Notes: generated from the sequence alone by a model not told the origin. 58,096 nt of DNA from Gemmatimonadota bacterium (GCA_028287185.1 JAQBQD010000148.1:1-58096), one strand, 5' to 3'; numbered from the stretch's first letter, positions 45,049-54,434 are shown. Translations and numbers: made by a program.

Positions 45049-45653
45049 GCAGCCCGGACGATGCCGGACCCGAAGCCCCGTTGCGCGAAGTGGAGCGCCT
45101 GCAGCACGAGGCCCGCGGCGCCACCGGGCTGCTGGTGCTGGAATGGAGCGCCGCCGCCGGCCCGGACGGCCTGCGCGTGGCGTACGCCGTGCGCAGCGCG
45201 GGGGGCGGGGGCGTGTACCTGCTGGACCGCGTGGTGGTGCTCGCCCCGCGGGACGGGTTCGCGGAGGAACCGGCCGCCGCCGTCGCGCTGCCCTCTCCGG
45301 ACGCGCCGGGCACGCTGCGGCTGCTGCGCGGCTACGTGCCCGCCCGGCGCTCCCTGCCCGCGGTGGAGCTGGTTCCCGGCGCCCGCCTGCTGGCGCCCGG
45401 GGCGACGCTGGAGGGCACCATCGTGGTGCCTCTTCCGGCGCGCGAGTGGCATCCCGCAGACGGTCCCCACCCCCTCCCCGCCCCGCCTTCCGCGCTGGAG
45501 CTGCGCCTTGGCGTGCTCCCCCTGTTCTGCGCGCTGGCAGACCTGGCGCTGGCCGACGGGTCCCGCATTCCCGTGCCGCGCCACGCCGATGCGCACCTGT
45601 ACCAGCAGTGGCTCGCCGCCCCCCCGCAGCCCATGCCCGCCGCGGCCCCGTAG
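45045..45653 (+). CDS. Unknown protein coupled to the M91 effector
   Basis: 202 residues from GTG at 45045, overlapping the effector stop by four bases, with GGGAG upstream. It looks mostly beta (LLVLEWSAAAGPDG, VYLLDRVVVLAPRDG, ATLEGTIVVPLP), with no membrane segment or signal. Coupling to a toxin-like peptidase suggests an immunity or chaperone role, but this is inferred from position only. I recognise no family. Confidence 0.7.
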   Translation: MSSPDDAGPEAPLREVERLQHEARGATGLLVLEWSAAAGPDGLRVAYAVRSAGGGGVYLLDRVVVLAPRDGFAEEPAAAVALPSPDAPGTLRLLRGYVPARRSLPAVELVPGARLLAPGATLEGTIVVPLPAREWHPADGPHPLPAPPSALELRLGVLPLFCALADLALADGSRIPVPRHADAHLYQQWLAAPPQPMPAAAP

Positions 45654-45792
45654 GCGCCGCGCAAGGACTCCGGAGCCGTCAACGGGAAAGGCGGAGGGGC
45701 AGGTTTCCGCGCTGCGGCCGCCCATCCCGCGTTCCCACCGTCCCGGCGGCGGGATGCCCGGGCCGAGCGGGGACGGTATCGCGCCGCCGCCG

Positions 45793-46242
45793 TCAGCGCA
45801 CGCCGCGGCGGGGGCGGCCGATGAGCAGGTTCATGTGGTCGGGGTCGCGGCGCAGCTCCAGCACCATCTCGCGCGTGGCGTAGCCGAACGCCCACCACGC
45901 GGCCGCCAGCGCCAGCCACGCCGCCGGCGGGAGCGCGAGCGCCCGGTCGCCGCCGGCCCAGGCGAGCAGCCAGGCCACGCCGATCAGCACCAGCCCGAGG
46001 GTGGACTCCACGCAGATCAGGAAGCCGCTGGGCATCGCCGGGTTCCGCGCCTCGCGCCGCCGCCGGACGAGGATCACGACGTCGCGGAAGAAGCCCTGCA
46101 CCAGCAGGAACACGCCGCCCCAGCGCAACAGGTCGGGCATTCCCACCACCAGCCGCCCCGGCGCGGCGACCGCCAGCCCGGCCGCCGCGAGCGCGCCTGC
46201 GACGGCTACGCCCACCTCGAATCGATCGTACGCCGTCTTCAT
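45793..46242 (-). CDS. Small four-helix membrane protein, unknown
   Basis: 149 residues from ATG at 46242, with AGGAGACGACG upstream. Four hydrophobic segments at about 8-28, 39-58, 77-93 and 100-120, with basic loops (VRRRREARNP) and a basic C-terminus. No family recognised. It stands alone between the M91 pair (convergent) and the SDR gene. Confidence 0.75.
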   Translation of the reverse strand: MKTAYDRFEVGVAVAGALAAAGLAVAAPGRLVVGMPDLLRWGGVFLLVQGFFRDVVILVRRRREARNPAMPSGFLICVESTLGLVLIGVAWLLAWAGGDRALALPPAAWLALAAAWWAFGYATREMVLELRRDPDHMNLLIGRPRRGVR

Positions 46243-46424
46243 CGTCGTCTCCTGCGGGTGGGCGGACTGCTCCTGCCTGCATCCTACGCTGCGTTCACGT
46301 CGGCGGATGGAAAATCGCGTCGATCGTCGCTCGGCGGGATCGCACGAGCCATCGGTGGAAGCGATCGCGGTCGGAGGCGCGCGTTCGATCGAGGGAATCC
46401 GCGTGGGTGACGGGGAGTTCCGCG

Positions 46425-47282
46425 TCAGTCCAGGCCCACGAGGCGGGCGCTCACGTCCCAGAGCCGCGCGGCGCCGGCGGCGTCCAGCGCGTGCGGGGCC
46501 GGCTCGGCGGGTCGCTCGTCGATGAAATAGCGGCCGGTGACGCCTTCCACGTCGGGCGCGGCCGCCAGGTGGATGGCGGTGCGGGCGCCTTCCGCGGGCG
46601 TGCGCATCCAGCGGCGGAACAGGCGCAGCGGCGTGAACCCGCCGAACAGCAGCTCCGTGCCCACCACCCCGGGGTGCATCGCGTTCGTCGTCACCCCGGT
46701 ATTCGCGGTGCGCCGCGCCAGCTCCCGCGTGAAGAGCAGGTTCATCAGCTTGGTGTCGCAGTATCGCTGAAATCCGCGGTATCGCCGCGTTCCATCGAGA
46801 TCATCCCAGGGCACCCGGCCGCGCTCGTGCCCGGCGGAGCTGACGGTGACCACCCGCGCCGGGGCGGAGGCCGTCAGCCGGCCCAGCAGCAGCCGCGTGA
46901 GCAGGTACGGCGCGAGATGGTTCACGGCGAGCTGCATCTCCACGCCGTCCTCCGTCAGCACCCGCCGCCGGGTGTACGCCGCCGCGTCGTTCACCAGGAC
47001 GTGCACGGCGGAGAAGCGGTCGAGGATCTCCGCGGCCGCCCGCCGCACGTCCGCCTGGCGGGAAAGATCGCACAGGACGAGGCGGAGGTCCGCACCGGGG
47101 TCGGTGCGCATCACATCCTCCATCGCCGCACGGCCGCGCTCCTGGCTGCGCACCACGAGGGCGACCGTGAAGCCCAGCCGCGCCAGCCCGCGCAACGTCT
47201 CGCGCCCGATGCCGGCGCCCGCGCCGGTGACGACGCCCACGCGTCCGGCGTCGGAGTCGGTGGAGGCGGTGGAGTCAGCCAA
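46425..47282 (-). CDS. Short-chain dehydrogenase/reductase
   Basis: 285 residues if translation starts at TTG 47282; a GTG near 47240 would shorten it by 14 residues. Cofactor site TGAGAGIGRE, then an NDAA in place of the usual NNAG, catalytic Tyr/Lys in YCDTK, Ser in VTVSSAG, and NAMHPGVVGTEL. The arrangement resembles retinol dehydrogenase-like SDRs that use NADP on lipophilic alcohols. Substrate unknown. Confidence 0.85.
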   Translation of the reverse strand: MADSTASTDSDAGRVGVVTGAGAGIGRETLRGLARLGFTVALVVRSQERGRAAMEDVMRTDPGADLRLVLCDLSRQADVRRAAAEILDRFSAVHVLVNDAAAYTRRRVLTEDGVEMQLAVNHLAPYLLTRLLLGRLTASAPARVVTVSSAGHERGRVPWDDLDGTRRYRGFQRYCDTKLMNLLFTRELARRTANTGVTTNAMHPGVVGTELLFGGFTPLRLFRRWMRTPAEGARTAIHLAAAPDVEGVTGRYFIDERPAEPAPHALDAAGAARLWDVSARLVGLD

Positions 47283-47461
47283 GGATGTGGGTGAGCGGGG
47301 GGAGCGGGCCGGCGGCCACGAAAGGCGCGAGCGTCGCGGCCATGGACGGGCCCGGCCGAGACAGTGCGGACCTGGCCGCCACGCTCAGGATCAGCAGGCC
47401 GCCTCCCGCACGGTCACGGCGGCGATGGTCAGAAGGTCCAGGCGTGTCGCGCGACCCACTC

Positions 47462-48445
47462 TCACGCGGCCTCGGTCCACAGCCATCGACCCGCCTCCAG
47501 GGCGACCGCCACGGCGCCCTCGCGCTCCAGGGTGGAAAGGAATCCCAGCAGCGCGGTGCGGTTCAGCACGAACGAGCCGGGGTCGGTCATGCGCAGGCCG
47601 AACACGGGCGTGATCTCGGCCAGCAGGTCCTCCGTGGCCGCGGGACCGTGGCGCAGGCGCTCGCCGATCCAGGCGGTGGCGCGGTCCAGCACGGCCAGGT
47701 TGGCGCGCAGCGTGGGCTCCGGCTCGCGCAGCGCGTCGCCGTGGCCCGGCACCATCCACTCCGCTCCGTCCGATGCCAGGCGCAACAGCGAGTCGCGCAT
47801 GCGCCCCGCATCCACCAGGAAGGGGATGCCGTGCTTGGCCAGCGGCTCCTGCCCGAAGAAGGCGTCGGCCGCGAACAGCACCTCGCCCACGCGGATGCCC
47901 ACCTGCGCCAGGCTGTGGCCGCCCAGGTCCACCGCCTCCATCTCTCGCCCGCCGATGGTGATGCGCTCGCCCGCGCGGAACACGTGGTCCACGGGCGAGG
48001 GCTCGGCCTGCAGGAAGCGGTTGCGCAGCGCCGCCACCGGCTCGGCGCCGCAGAACAGGTACACAGGCTCGAACCCCGGCTCGCGGATCACCGCCGCCTC
48101 CACCGCCGGCGCGTGCACCGGCACCCCCGTGCGCCGCACGAGCTGCGCGTTGCCGCCGTGGTGGTCGGCGTGCGCGTGGGTGTTGACGATGGCGGCCAGC
48201 GGCAGCCCCAGCTCCTGCGCGTGGCGCAGGATCTTGTTGCCGGCCCCGCGGTCTAGGCCGGTGTCGATGGCGACGAGGCCGGCATCCGTCTCCACCAGCC
48301 CGCAGTTGACGGCCGCGCGGAGCACGTGCACCCCGTTCCCCAGGTCGATGCGTTCGATGGTACGGGCTCCCGGATCAGGCTCGCCGCAAGGCTTCGGCGG
48401 ACGGGCGATTGGACGGCGATGACGGTTGCGGACCCACCTCCGCAC
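47462..48445 (-). CDS. MBL-fold metallo-hydrolase
   Basis: 327 residues from GTG at 48445; the start is uncertain because conserved sequence begins only at TIERIDLGNGVHVLRAAV about 30 residues in. Complete metal site THAHADHHGG, then VDLGGHSLAQVG and FAADAFFGQE and a final VPGHGDAL, as in glyoxalase II-like MBL enzymes. The C-terminal winged-helix-like part (TDPGSFVLNRTALLGFLSTL) is seen in lactonase-like members. The substrate is unknown. Confidence 0.85.
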   Translation of the reverse strand: MRRWVRNRHRRPIARPPKPCGEPDPGARTIERIDLGNGVHVLRAAVNCGLVETDAGLVAIDTGLDRGAGNKILRHAQELGLPLAAIVNTHAHADHHGGNAQLVRRTGVPVHAPAVEAAVIREPGFEPVYLFCGAEPVAALRNRFLQAEPSPVDHVFRAGERITIGGREMEAVDLGGHSLAQVGIRVGEVLFAADAFFGQEPLAKHGIPFLVDAGRMRDSLLRLASDGAEWMVPGHGDALREPEPTLRANLAVLDRATAWIGERLRHGPAATEDLLAEITPVFGLRMTDPGSFVLNRTALLGFLSTLEREGAVAVALEAGRWLWTEAA

Positions 48446-48802
48446 GATGCACCCGCCGCCGCCGCGGGGCAAGCCCGCATCGCTCGGCCCCGCGTCGAAG
48501 CTTCGCGGCGAAGCGCATTCCTCTCCCGCCGCCCATGACCCTCGGGCTCGACCGCGGACTCCCGCGCCCTCCGAGGCCGCGGCGGCAGGCTTTGTTCCTA
48601 CGGCAGCCCCGGGTTCCCAGCCCGAGGGCGGAAGCCGCCTCCGCACGGTCTCCCGCATCCCCCACGGCTTCCCGCCGGATTCGCGCGGCGCCGCATCGAT
48701 CGAACCCGTCGCCCAACCCCCGTGGGTTGAACCCGGCCGCACAATCCCGTAAGCTGTCGCAGCCGTTCTTCCATCGCCCATCCAGCGCTCCCCCGCCCTT
48801 CG
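48446..48802. other. Divergent intergenic region
   Basis: No gene was seen between the MBL gene (minus) and the secreted protein gene (plus). It contains repeat copy A (48574-48630), so that copy is not a terminator for either neighbour. Confidence 0.4.
48574..48630 (+). repeat. Interspersed two-hairpin repeat, copy A
   Basis: Shares the core GGCTTT, then CGGCAGCCCCGGGTT, with copies at 49629 and 57325. The first hairpin is eroded here, with two mismatches; the second (CGGGTT/AGCCCG) needs one G-T pair. It lies between divergent genes. Confidence 0.6.
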
Positions 48803-49543
48803 ATGAAGCTCGCACCTCTCGCCGTCGCGCTGGCCGCCGTGCTGCCTGCCGGGGCATGCGCGCAGACACGTCCCGCCGCGCCCACGTACCACGCGGTCGC
48901 GCCGGGGGCGGCGGAGGTGCGCCCGCGTGCGGTGCGCGAGAGCACGGACACGCTGCAGATGGTGATGGAGAAGGACGGCGTGGTCCTGCCCGTGGCGCAG
49001 CTCGTGATCGAGACGTCGCTCGCGCGCTCGGCGGCGGGTGGCGCGGTCGTCCACCGCGTGGAGGCCACCCGCAGCCGCATGGTGCCGTCCACCGTGGACA
49101 GCTTCCAGCTCGCCGCGGCCACGCTGGCGCCGGTGTCGCAGCGCACGCACGAGGACCGCGTGGTGGCGCTGGACTTCGACGGCGCCGCCATCCGCGGGAC
49201 CATCGCGGAGGGCGAGATGGCCGGCCCGGTGGAGATCACGCTGCCGATCGCCGTTTGGTACGACAACGCCATGGACCTGCTGCTGGGCGCGCTGCCCCTG
49301 GCCGACGGCTACACCGCCAGCCTGCCCACCTACGACGACGTGGCCGCCGCCGTCGTGTGGCGCGACGTCCGCGTGGCGGGCACGGAGAAGGTGCCCGGCG
49401 ACGGCGAGATGGTGGATGCGTGGCGGGTGGAGACCACGCGGAAGGGCCGCGCCTCCACCTACTGGATCGAGAAGTCCAGCGGCCGCATGATGCGCTGGGC
49501 CCAGCCCCTGGCCTCCGGCGCCCAGATGCGCATCGTCCGCTGA
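48803..49543 (+). CDS. Secreted protein of unknown function
   Basis: 246 residues from ATG at 48803. Signal peptide (MKLAPLAVALAAVLPAGACA) with possible cleavage after ACA; a lipobox reading is weak. The rest is beta-rich and mirrors DUF3108-like secreted proteins (VVHRVEATRSRMVPSTVDSF, then VDAWRVETTRKG and STYWIEKSSGRMMRW near the end). Function unknown. Repeat copy B follows its stop. Confidence 0.8.
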   Translation: MKLAPLAVALAAVLPAGACAQTRPAAPTYHAVAPGAAEVRPRAVRESTDTLQMVMEKDGVVLPVAQLVIETSLARSAAGGAVVHRVEATRSRMVPSTVDSFQLAAATLAPVSQRTHEDRVVALDFDGAAIRGTIAEGEMAGPVEITLPIAVWYDNAMDLLLGALPLADGYTASLPTYDDVAAAVVWRDVRVAGTEKVPGDGEMVDAWRVETTRKGRASTYWIEKSSGRMMRWAQPLASGAQMRIVR

Positions 49544-49628
49544 CGCCGCTCCGGAAGGCCCCCTGGCCCGCTCCGCGACGCCGCGCGGCGCCCAGGCAGG
49601 CGATTCGCCCCAGCGTCCGCGCGGCGCG

Positions 49629-49690
49629 AGGTCCGCGACGGCGGACCTTCTCCCGCGGCAGGCCGGGGTTTCCAACCCGATGGCAACGGG
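49629..49690 (+). repeat. Interspersed two-hairpin repeat, copy B
   Basis: Hairpin 1 AGGTCCGC/GCGGACCT (49629-49636 with 49641-49648) and hairpin 2 GGGTT/AACCC (49666-49678), joined by CTTCTCCCGCGGCAGGC-like linker. It matches copy C with paired changes in the first stem. Confidence 0.65.
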
Positions 49691-49772
49691 CGAACGCCGC
49701 CGCCGGCATCGAGCTCAGGCGGCTGTGGATCGAACGAAACGCAGTGCATCGACCGAGACACGGAGGCGCACG

Positions 49773-50012
49773 ATGGCGGAAGAAAGCTACATCTTCACGC
49801 GGCAGGGCGACGCCACTGCCGAGGTGGAGGAGATCCTGAAGCGCCTGCGCGGCGAGCTGGGGTCCGACGAGGCGAGCGGGTTCGTGAAGTTCTTCTACGT
49901 CACCAAGGCCGATTCCACGGTGGTGTTCCTCGCCGGCCCCGACGCGCCCTTCGCGGCCGAGCTGCGCGCGCGGCGCGGGTGGATGGAGCCGGCGCGCCTG
50001 GCGGGCCACTGA
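49773..50012 (+). CDS. Small unknown protein
   Basis: 79 residues from ATG at 49773 with GGAGG upstream. Pattern: FTRQGDATAEVEEILKRLRG, FVKFFYVTKADSTVVFLAGP, then RARRGWMEPARLAGH. It resembles a small alpha/beta protein, but I recognise no family. The DUF1835 gene starts 33 bases later, so they may be co-transcribed. Confidence 0.6.
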   Translation: MAEESYIFTRQGDATAEVEEILKRLRGELGSDEASGFVKFFYVTKADSTVVFLAGPDAPFAAELRARRGWMEPARLAGH

Positions 50013-50044
50013 CCTGGGTTCCGACGTTCAACCGGAGCGGCGCG

Positions 50045-51031
50045 ATGCTGCACGTCACCAACGGCGACAGCGCGGTGGATGCGATGCGGCGCGCCGGCAT
50101 CACCGGCGACATCGTGCCCTGGCGCGACGTGCTGCACGACGGCCCCGTGCCCGCCGGCCTGCCGCCCGACGCGCTTTCCGCCGTCCGCGCGCGGTTCATC
50201 GCGGCGCAGGGATGGGGTGACGAGGCCCAGGTGCTGCGCGGCTTCCGCGCGCGCGACGCGGCGCTGGCAGACTTCGCGCGGCACGACGCGGTGGTGCTGT
50301 GGTTCGAGCACGACCTGTACGACCAGCTCCAGCTCCTGCAGGTGCTCGACTTCTTCCAGGACCGCGATCCGCTCCCCGTGCCGCTCACGATGGTCGGCGC
50401 GTCGGAATACATCGGGCCCGCGGCGCCGGAGCGCATCACGCACCTGTTCGCCGGGCGGCAGCCGGTGACGGCGGCGCAGCTCGCGTTGGGCCGCATCGCC
50501 TGGCGCGCCTTCCGCGAGCCGCGGCCGCTGCAATGGGCGGCGCTGCTGGGCGAGGACACCACCGCCCTGCCCTACCTGCGCGCCGCCATCCTCCGCCAGC
50601 TGGAGCAGCTCCCGTCGGCGCACAACGGCCTGTCGCGCAGCGAGCGGCAGGCGCTGGAGGCCATCGACGCCGGAGCCGCCACCCTCGCGGACGCGTACCG
50701 CCGGTCGCACCACGAGCGCGAGGAGGCGATCTGGATGGGCGATTCCACCTACGCCGCCCACCTCGCCGTGCTGAGCGACGCACCCACGCCGCTGGTGCTG
50801 ATGGATGACGGCGCGCCCATCGTCCCGCCGCGCGGCGACCGGCCGGCCGACGCCTTCTGGCCGCGTCGCGCCGTGCTGACCGACGCCGGCCGCGACGTGC
50901 TGGCCGCCCGCGCCGACCACGTGCGCCTGAACGGCATCGACCGCTGGCTCGGCGGCGTGCACCTCACCGGCAACGAGAGCGCATGGCGCTGGGATGCGGA
51001 CGCGGGGCGGCTGGTGGGTGCGGGAGGTTGA
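50045..51031 (+). CDS. DUF1835 domain-containing protein
   Basis: 328 residues from ATG at 50045. The start MLHVTNGDSAVDAMRRAGI followed by PWRDVLHDGPVP and WFEHDLYDQLQLLQVLDFF is the DUF1835 signature. Family members have unknown function. The C-terminal half (RLNGIDRWLGGVHLTG) is also family-like. The preceding small gene may share its transcript. Confidence 0.85.
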   Translation: MLHVTNGDSAVDAMRRAGITGDIVPWRDVLHDGPVPAGLPPDALSAVRARFIAAQGWGDEAQVLRGFRARDAALADFARHDAVVLWFEHDLYDQLQLLQVLDFFQDRDPLPVPLTMVGASEYIGPAAPERITHLFAGRQPVTAAQLALGRIAWRAFREPRPLQWAALLGEDTTALPYLRAAILRQLEQLPSAHNGLSRSERQALEAIDAGAATLADAYRRSHHEREEAIWMGDSTYAAHLAVLSDAPTPLVLMDDGAPIVPPRGDRPADAFWPRRAVLTDAGRDVLAARADHVRLNGIDRWLGGVHLTGNESAWRWDADAGRLVGAGG

Positions 51032-51735
51032 TCCCGCGTCGAGGTGGGGCGATCGGGGATGATGGGTGGAGGCAATGGAAGGCTCGGCGGCCTCCACGGG
51101 GATGAACCCCGCGGCTTGAACTACGATCGCATCCACGGCGGCGGCAATTTCCATCGCCGGATCGGGGGTCCGGGGGGAAATCCACCGCGGAGGATGATCC
51201 CGCGTGCGGTGCGCTCGGTCGACACGCCGAGGCGCGCGTCCACGAGGCGCCCCGTCCGGAGGACGGTTGTAGTTCCAGCCAGGTGGTTCATCCACCTGGG
51301 GTGCGTCCACACGGAACCCATCCATCTGGGTTCATCCACGTGGGGTTCATCCACCTGGGGTTCATCCACCGCGGACGCATACACCCGCACCGCATCCACC
51401 TGGGGTTTATCCACCTGGCGCGCGTCGACGTCTGTGTGTCGACCTGGCGTGCGTCCACACGAAACCGATCCACCCGGAACCCGTCCCGCCGAACCGCATC
51501 CGCCCGCGCCGCGTGGGTTCGTCCCGGACTACGTCCCCCGTCGGATGTCGTACCGAGACGATAGGCGGAGGCTCCGGGCGACCAGAGCGTGGCGCCGCCG
51601 CGAATCTTTCCGGGCGCGGCGCCGGTAGTTTCCGGCGTGGGGCGGAACGCGGTGGCACGCATCCTCCACCCACGGCCGCGCCGCGCACCTCACGGACGAG
51701 CCGCGCGGGCATTCCCATCCCCTGGCGAGCGGAGC
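51032..51735. other. Intergenic region with a 15-bp repeat array
   Basis: No gene is supported. Besides the repeat array (51287-51420) it carries short open frames on both strands that only reflect the repeats. A DUF445 gene follows at 51736. Confidence 0.5.
51287..51420. repeat. Tandem array of 15-bp repeats
   Basis: Nine units with consensus TTCATCCACCTGGGG, five to six of them near-perfect (51287, 51331, 51346, 51391, 51406). Degenerate units may continue to about 51510. One unit is 14 bases, so no single frame stays open through all units. On the plus strand units read GFIHL; on the minus strand PQVDE or RWMNP. Confidence 0.8.
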
Positions 51736-53007
51736 ATGGAGCAGAACGGACTGGCGCTGCAGCCGCTGCAGGACGAAGCGCTCAAGAAGCAGCAGCTGGA
51801 GACCATGAAGTCGCGGGCGGCCGCCCTGCTGGTGGCCGCCACCGTCGTGTACGTGGTGGCGCGCATCTTCGAGGCGCGCTGGCCCTGGGTGGGCTACGTG
51901 CGCGCCACGGCCGAGGCATCGATGGTGGGCGGCATCGCGGACTGGTTCGCCGTCACGGCGCTCTTCCGCTACCCCATGGGGGTCAAGATCCCCCACACGG
52001 CGATCATCCCCAACCGCAAGGAGCGCATCGGCCGCAGCCTGGGCAACTTCGTCCAGAACAACTTCCTGTCGCGCCCCGTCATCACCCAGAAGCTGCGCTC
52101 CGTGAACGTCGGCCGGAAGCTGGCCGCGTGGCTGGCCGATCCCGCGCACGCCGGCACCGTGGCCAAGCACGTGGCCGCCGGCGCCACGGGCGTGGTGCAG
52201 GTGCTCAAGGACGACGAGGTGCAGGAGCTGATCGAGCAGAGCCTGGTGTCCAAGGTGCGGGGCACGCAGGTGGCGCCCGTCATGGGCAACGTGCTCGCCA
52301 TGATCACCACCGGCAACCGCCACCAGGAGCTCTTCGACTCGGCGCTCAAGCTGGTGTCGCGCCTGGTGGACGAGAACCGCGACGCCCTGCGCGAGCGCAT
52401 CAGCCGCGAGATGCCGTGGTGGGTGCCCACGCCCATCGACGACAAGATCTACCAGCGCATCATCCTCGGCATCGACGCCACCATGCACGAGGTGGCCGTC
52501 GATCCCGCGCACCCCATGCGGGCGCGCTTCAACGACGCCGTCAACGAGTTCGTCGAGAAGCTCAAGAGCTCGCCCGAGATGATCGCCAAGGGAGAGGCGC
52601 TCAAGGAGGACCTGCTGCGCCACCCCGCCGTGCGGGCGTACAGCGCCTCGCTCTGGTCCGATGCCAAGGCATGGCTGGTGCGCCACGGCACCGACCCCGA
52701 CAGCCGGTTCCGCCAGCGCATCGAGCACGCCGTCACCCAGTTCGGCCAGTCGCTGCAGGGCGACGACGAGCTGCTGGAGAAGGTGGACGGGTGGGTGGAA
52801 GCCGCCGTGCTCTACGTCGTGGAGGAGTACCGGCAGGAGGTGGCCGACCTCATCGCCGGCACAGTCGCCGCGTGGGACCCCGACGACACCACGCGCAAGA
52901 TCGAGCTGCAGATCGGCAAGGACCTGCAGTTCATCCGCATCAACGGCACGCTCGTGGGCGGCCTGGCGGGGCTCATCATCTACGCCGTCTCGCAGTTCTT
53001 CCGCTGA
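51736..53007 (+). CDS. DUF445 domain-containing membrane protein
   Basis: 423 residues from ATG at 51736. An N-terminal helix (AAALLVAATVVYVVARIFE) is followed by the DUF445 signature ASMVGGIADWFAVTALFRYP and IPNRKERIGRSLGNFVQNNF, a long helical periplasmic or cytoplasmic part, and a C-terminal helix GTLVGGLAGLIIYAVSQFF. Role unknown (YjiN in Escherichia coli). A GGAG lies close upstream of the start. It is a single gene. Confidence 0.9.
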   Translation: MEQNGLALQPLQDEALKKQQLETMKSRAAALLVAATVVYVVARIFEARWPWVGYVRATAEASMVGGIADWFAVTALFRYPMGVKIPHTAIIPNRKERIGRSLGNFVQNNFLSRPVITQKLRSVNVGRKLAAWLADPAHAGTVAKHVAAGATGVVQVLKDDEVQELIEQSLVSKVRGTQVAPVMGNVLAMITTGNRHQELFDSALKLVSRLVDENRDALRERISREMPWWVPTPIDDKIYQRIILGIDATMHEVAVDPAHPMRARFNDAVNEFVEKLKSSPEMIAKGEALKEDLLRHPAVRAYSASLWSDAKAWLVRHGTDPDSRFRQRIEHAVTQFGQSLQGDDELLEKVDGWVEAAVLYVVEEYRQEVADLIAGTVAAWDPDDTTRKIELQIGKDLQFIRINGTLVGGLAGLIIYAVSQFFR

Positions 53008-53714
53008 TCGGCCGAGCCGGCGGAGGAGCGGGGAGCGGAGGACGGTGCGGGGGACCGCTCCGGAGCCCGGCGATACTGCCGCCGGTCTCCTCCGCGGGGC
53101 CGGCGAGCCTCCTCCTCCGGGCGCGATACCGCCGGCGCCCTCCGTCCGGGGTCTCCCCGGCCGCTCCGCCAGCCCCGCGAAACCGCCCGCGGGTCTGCCT
53201 CCGCACCGCTTTCGGGAACGGCAGGGCGGCGCCGCCCCGGATCGGCCGCCCTCCGCCGAGCGCGTTCCTCCGTCCCATGACCGCCCCCTCTCCGCGACCG
53301 GCATTCCGCCCTCGGCCGAAAGCGCCACGTCCGCTTCCGCGTCCGCGCCGAAACCTCTCCCGATGGGCCGGCGATTGACGCGGGTACTCCTCGCCGTCTG
53401 CCTGCGCGCGGGCCGGGCTCTGGTGCTCGCGGCGCGTCGCCGTCGACCGCTGCATGGACCGCGGTCGCGCGTGGGATCGAGCCCAGGGCCGGTGCACGGG
53501 TGAGCGTCCGGGCGGCTGAGGCGGCTTTCCTCGACCCCACGGCCACGACACGCCCGTGACGCCGCGCCGACGGACTGCCGGCAGGGGCTGACTTCTGCGC
53601 GTACGGTCCGGACCTTCGCGCATCGACTCGCCTGCGTTCCGTCCATCCTCCGGGCGGATTAGATTGCGTGCTGATTCATCGCCTCGCCCGCTGCCGCGCG
53701 ATACCCAGGCCGCC
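53008..53714. other. Non-coding stretch
   Basis: About 700 bases without a supported gene. Open frames here on both strands have arginine/proline-rich shadow composition. No clear promoter, hairpin or repeat was seen. Confidence 0.4.
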
Positions 53715-54434
53715 ATGCCACCGCTCGCCACCCTCCCCGTCCCACCCGCGACGCTCGCCGCCACGCCCATCTTGGACCACGGGCACGCCGCCATTCGCCG
53801 GCTGGCCGAGCAGGCGCGGGCGGAGGCAGCAACCGACGCCGCGTTCCTCCGCGCCGTGCACGGGGCGATCGCCGCCGCGGTGCGGCCGGTCTACACGCTG
53901 GATGATCGGCTGCCCGCGTCCGCGGTGCTGGGGCGCGGCACGGGGTCGTGCAGCCAGCGCATGGGGTGCCTGGAGGCCGCCGCCCGCGGGGGCGGCGTGC
54001 CCACGCGGGTGCGCGGGCTGTGGGTCAGCGGCCGCTTCTGGTACCCGCGCTTTCGCCTGGCGCGGCCCTTCATCCCGGCGCGCGTCCTCCTCGCCTGGCC
54101 CCAGTTTCACGTGGACGGCGCGTGGACGGACTTCGACGAGCTGTACGCGCCCGTGGCCGAGCTGGCCGCCCGCGACCCCGCCGCCGCCTACCACAACGAC
54201 GGCGAGACGCTGTTCGAGGCCGTGTCGCACACGCCCGTGGACCTGCTGGGCAAGACGCGCGAATGCGGCGCGGCCTGCGCCACCGGCCCCGCCGCCGACC
54301 TGTCGCGCTTCATCCTGCACGACGCCGGCTTCTTCGACACCCGCGACGCGCTGTTCGCGCGCTTCCGCCCGCTGCTGCACAGCATCCGCGGCCGGTTCTT
54401 CGAGGCCGTCTTCGGCGGGCGCAAGAGCGCGTGA
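53715..54434 (+). CDS. Transglutaminase-like protein
   Basis: 239 residues from ATG at 53715. Cys in GRGTGSCSQRMGCLEAAARG, His in WPQFHVDGAWTDFDEL and Asp two to three residues later form a Cys-His-Asp arrangement in the order of transglutaminase-like cysteine proteases. The spacing supports this, but similarity is only by pattern. No signal peptide is obvious, so it may be cytoplasmic. It could hydrolyse peptides or cross-link amines; unknown. Confidence 0.7.
   Translation: MPPLATLPVPPATLAATPILDHGHAAIRRLAEQARAEAATDAAFLRAVHGAIAAAVRPVYTLDDRLPASAVLGRGTGSCSQRMGCLEAAARGGGVPTRVRGLWVSGRFWYPRFRLARPFIPARVLLAWPQFHVDGAWTDFDELYAPVAELAARDPAAAYHNDGETLFEAVSHTPVDLLGKTRECGAACATGPAADLSRFILHDAGFFDTRDALFARFRPLLHSIRGRFFEAVFGGRKSA

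Noticed and set aside
40161..45653. A 1830-codon open frame on the plus strand
   Set aside because: It runs antisense over the penicillin-binding protein and across the M91 effector in another frame with shadow composition (Arg, Gly, His rich). Only its end (45045-45653) is a real gene.
45723..45756. Terminator between the M91 partner and the four-helix protein
   Set aside because: The stem CATCCCGC/GCGGGATG is only 8 bp with an 18-base loop and no T-run.
51121..51414. Pentapeptide repeat protein on the minus strand
   Set aside because: The repeat unit gives PQVDE or RWMNP, not the A(D/N)LxX pattern. A 14-base unit breaks the frame, and no ribosome site was seen.
51287..51420. CRISPR array
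   Set aside because: The repeats are 15 bp head to tail with no spacers, and no cas genes are near.
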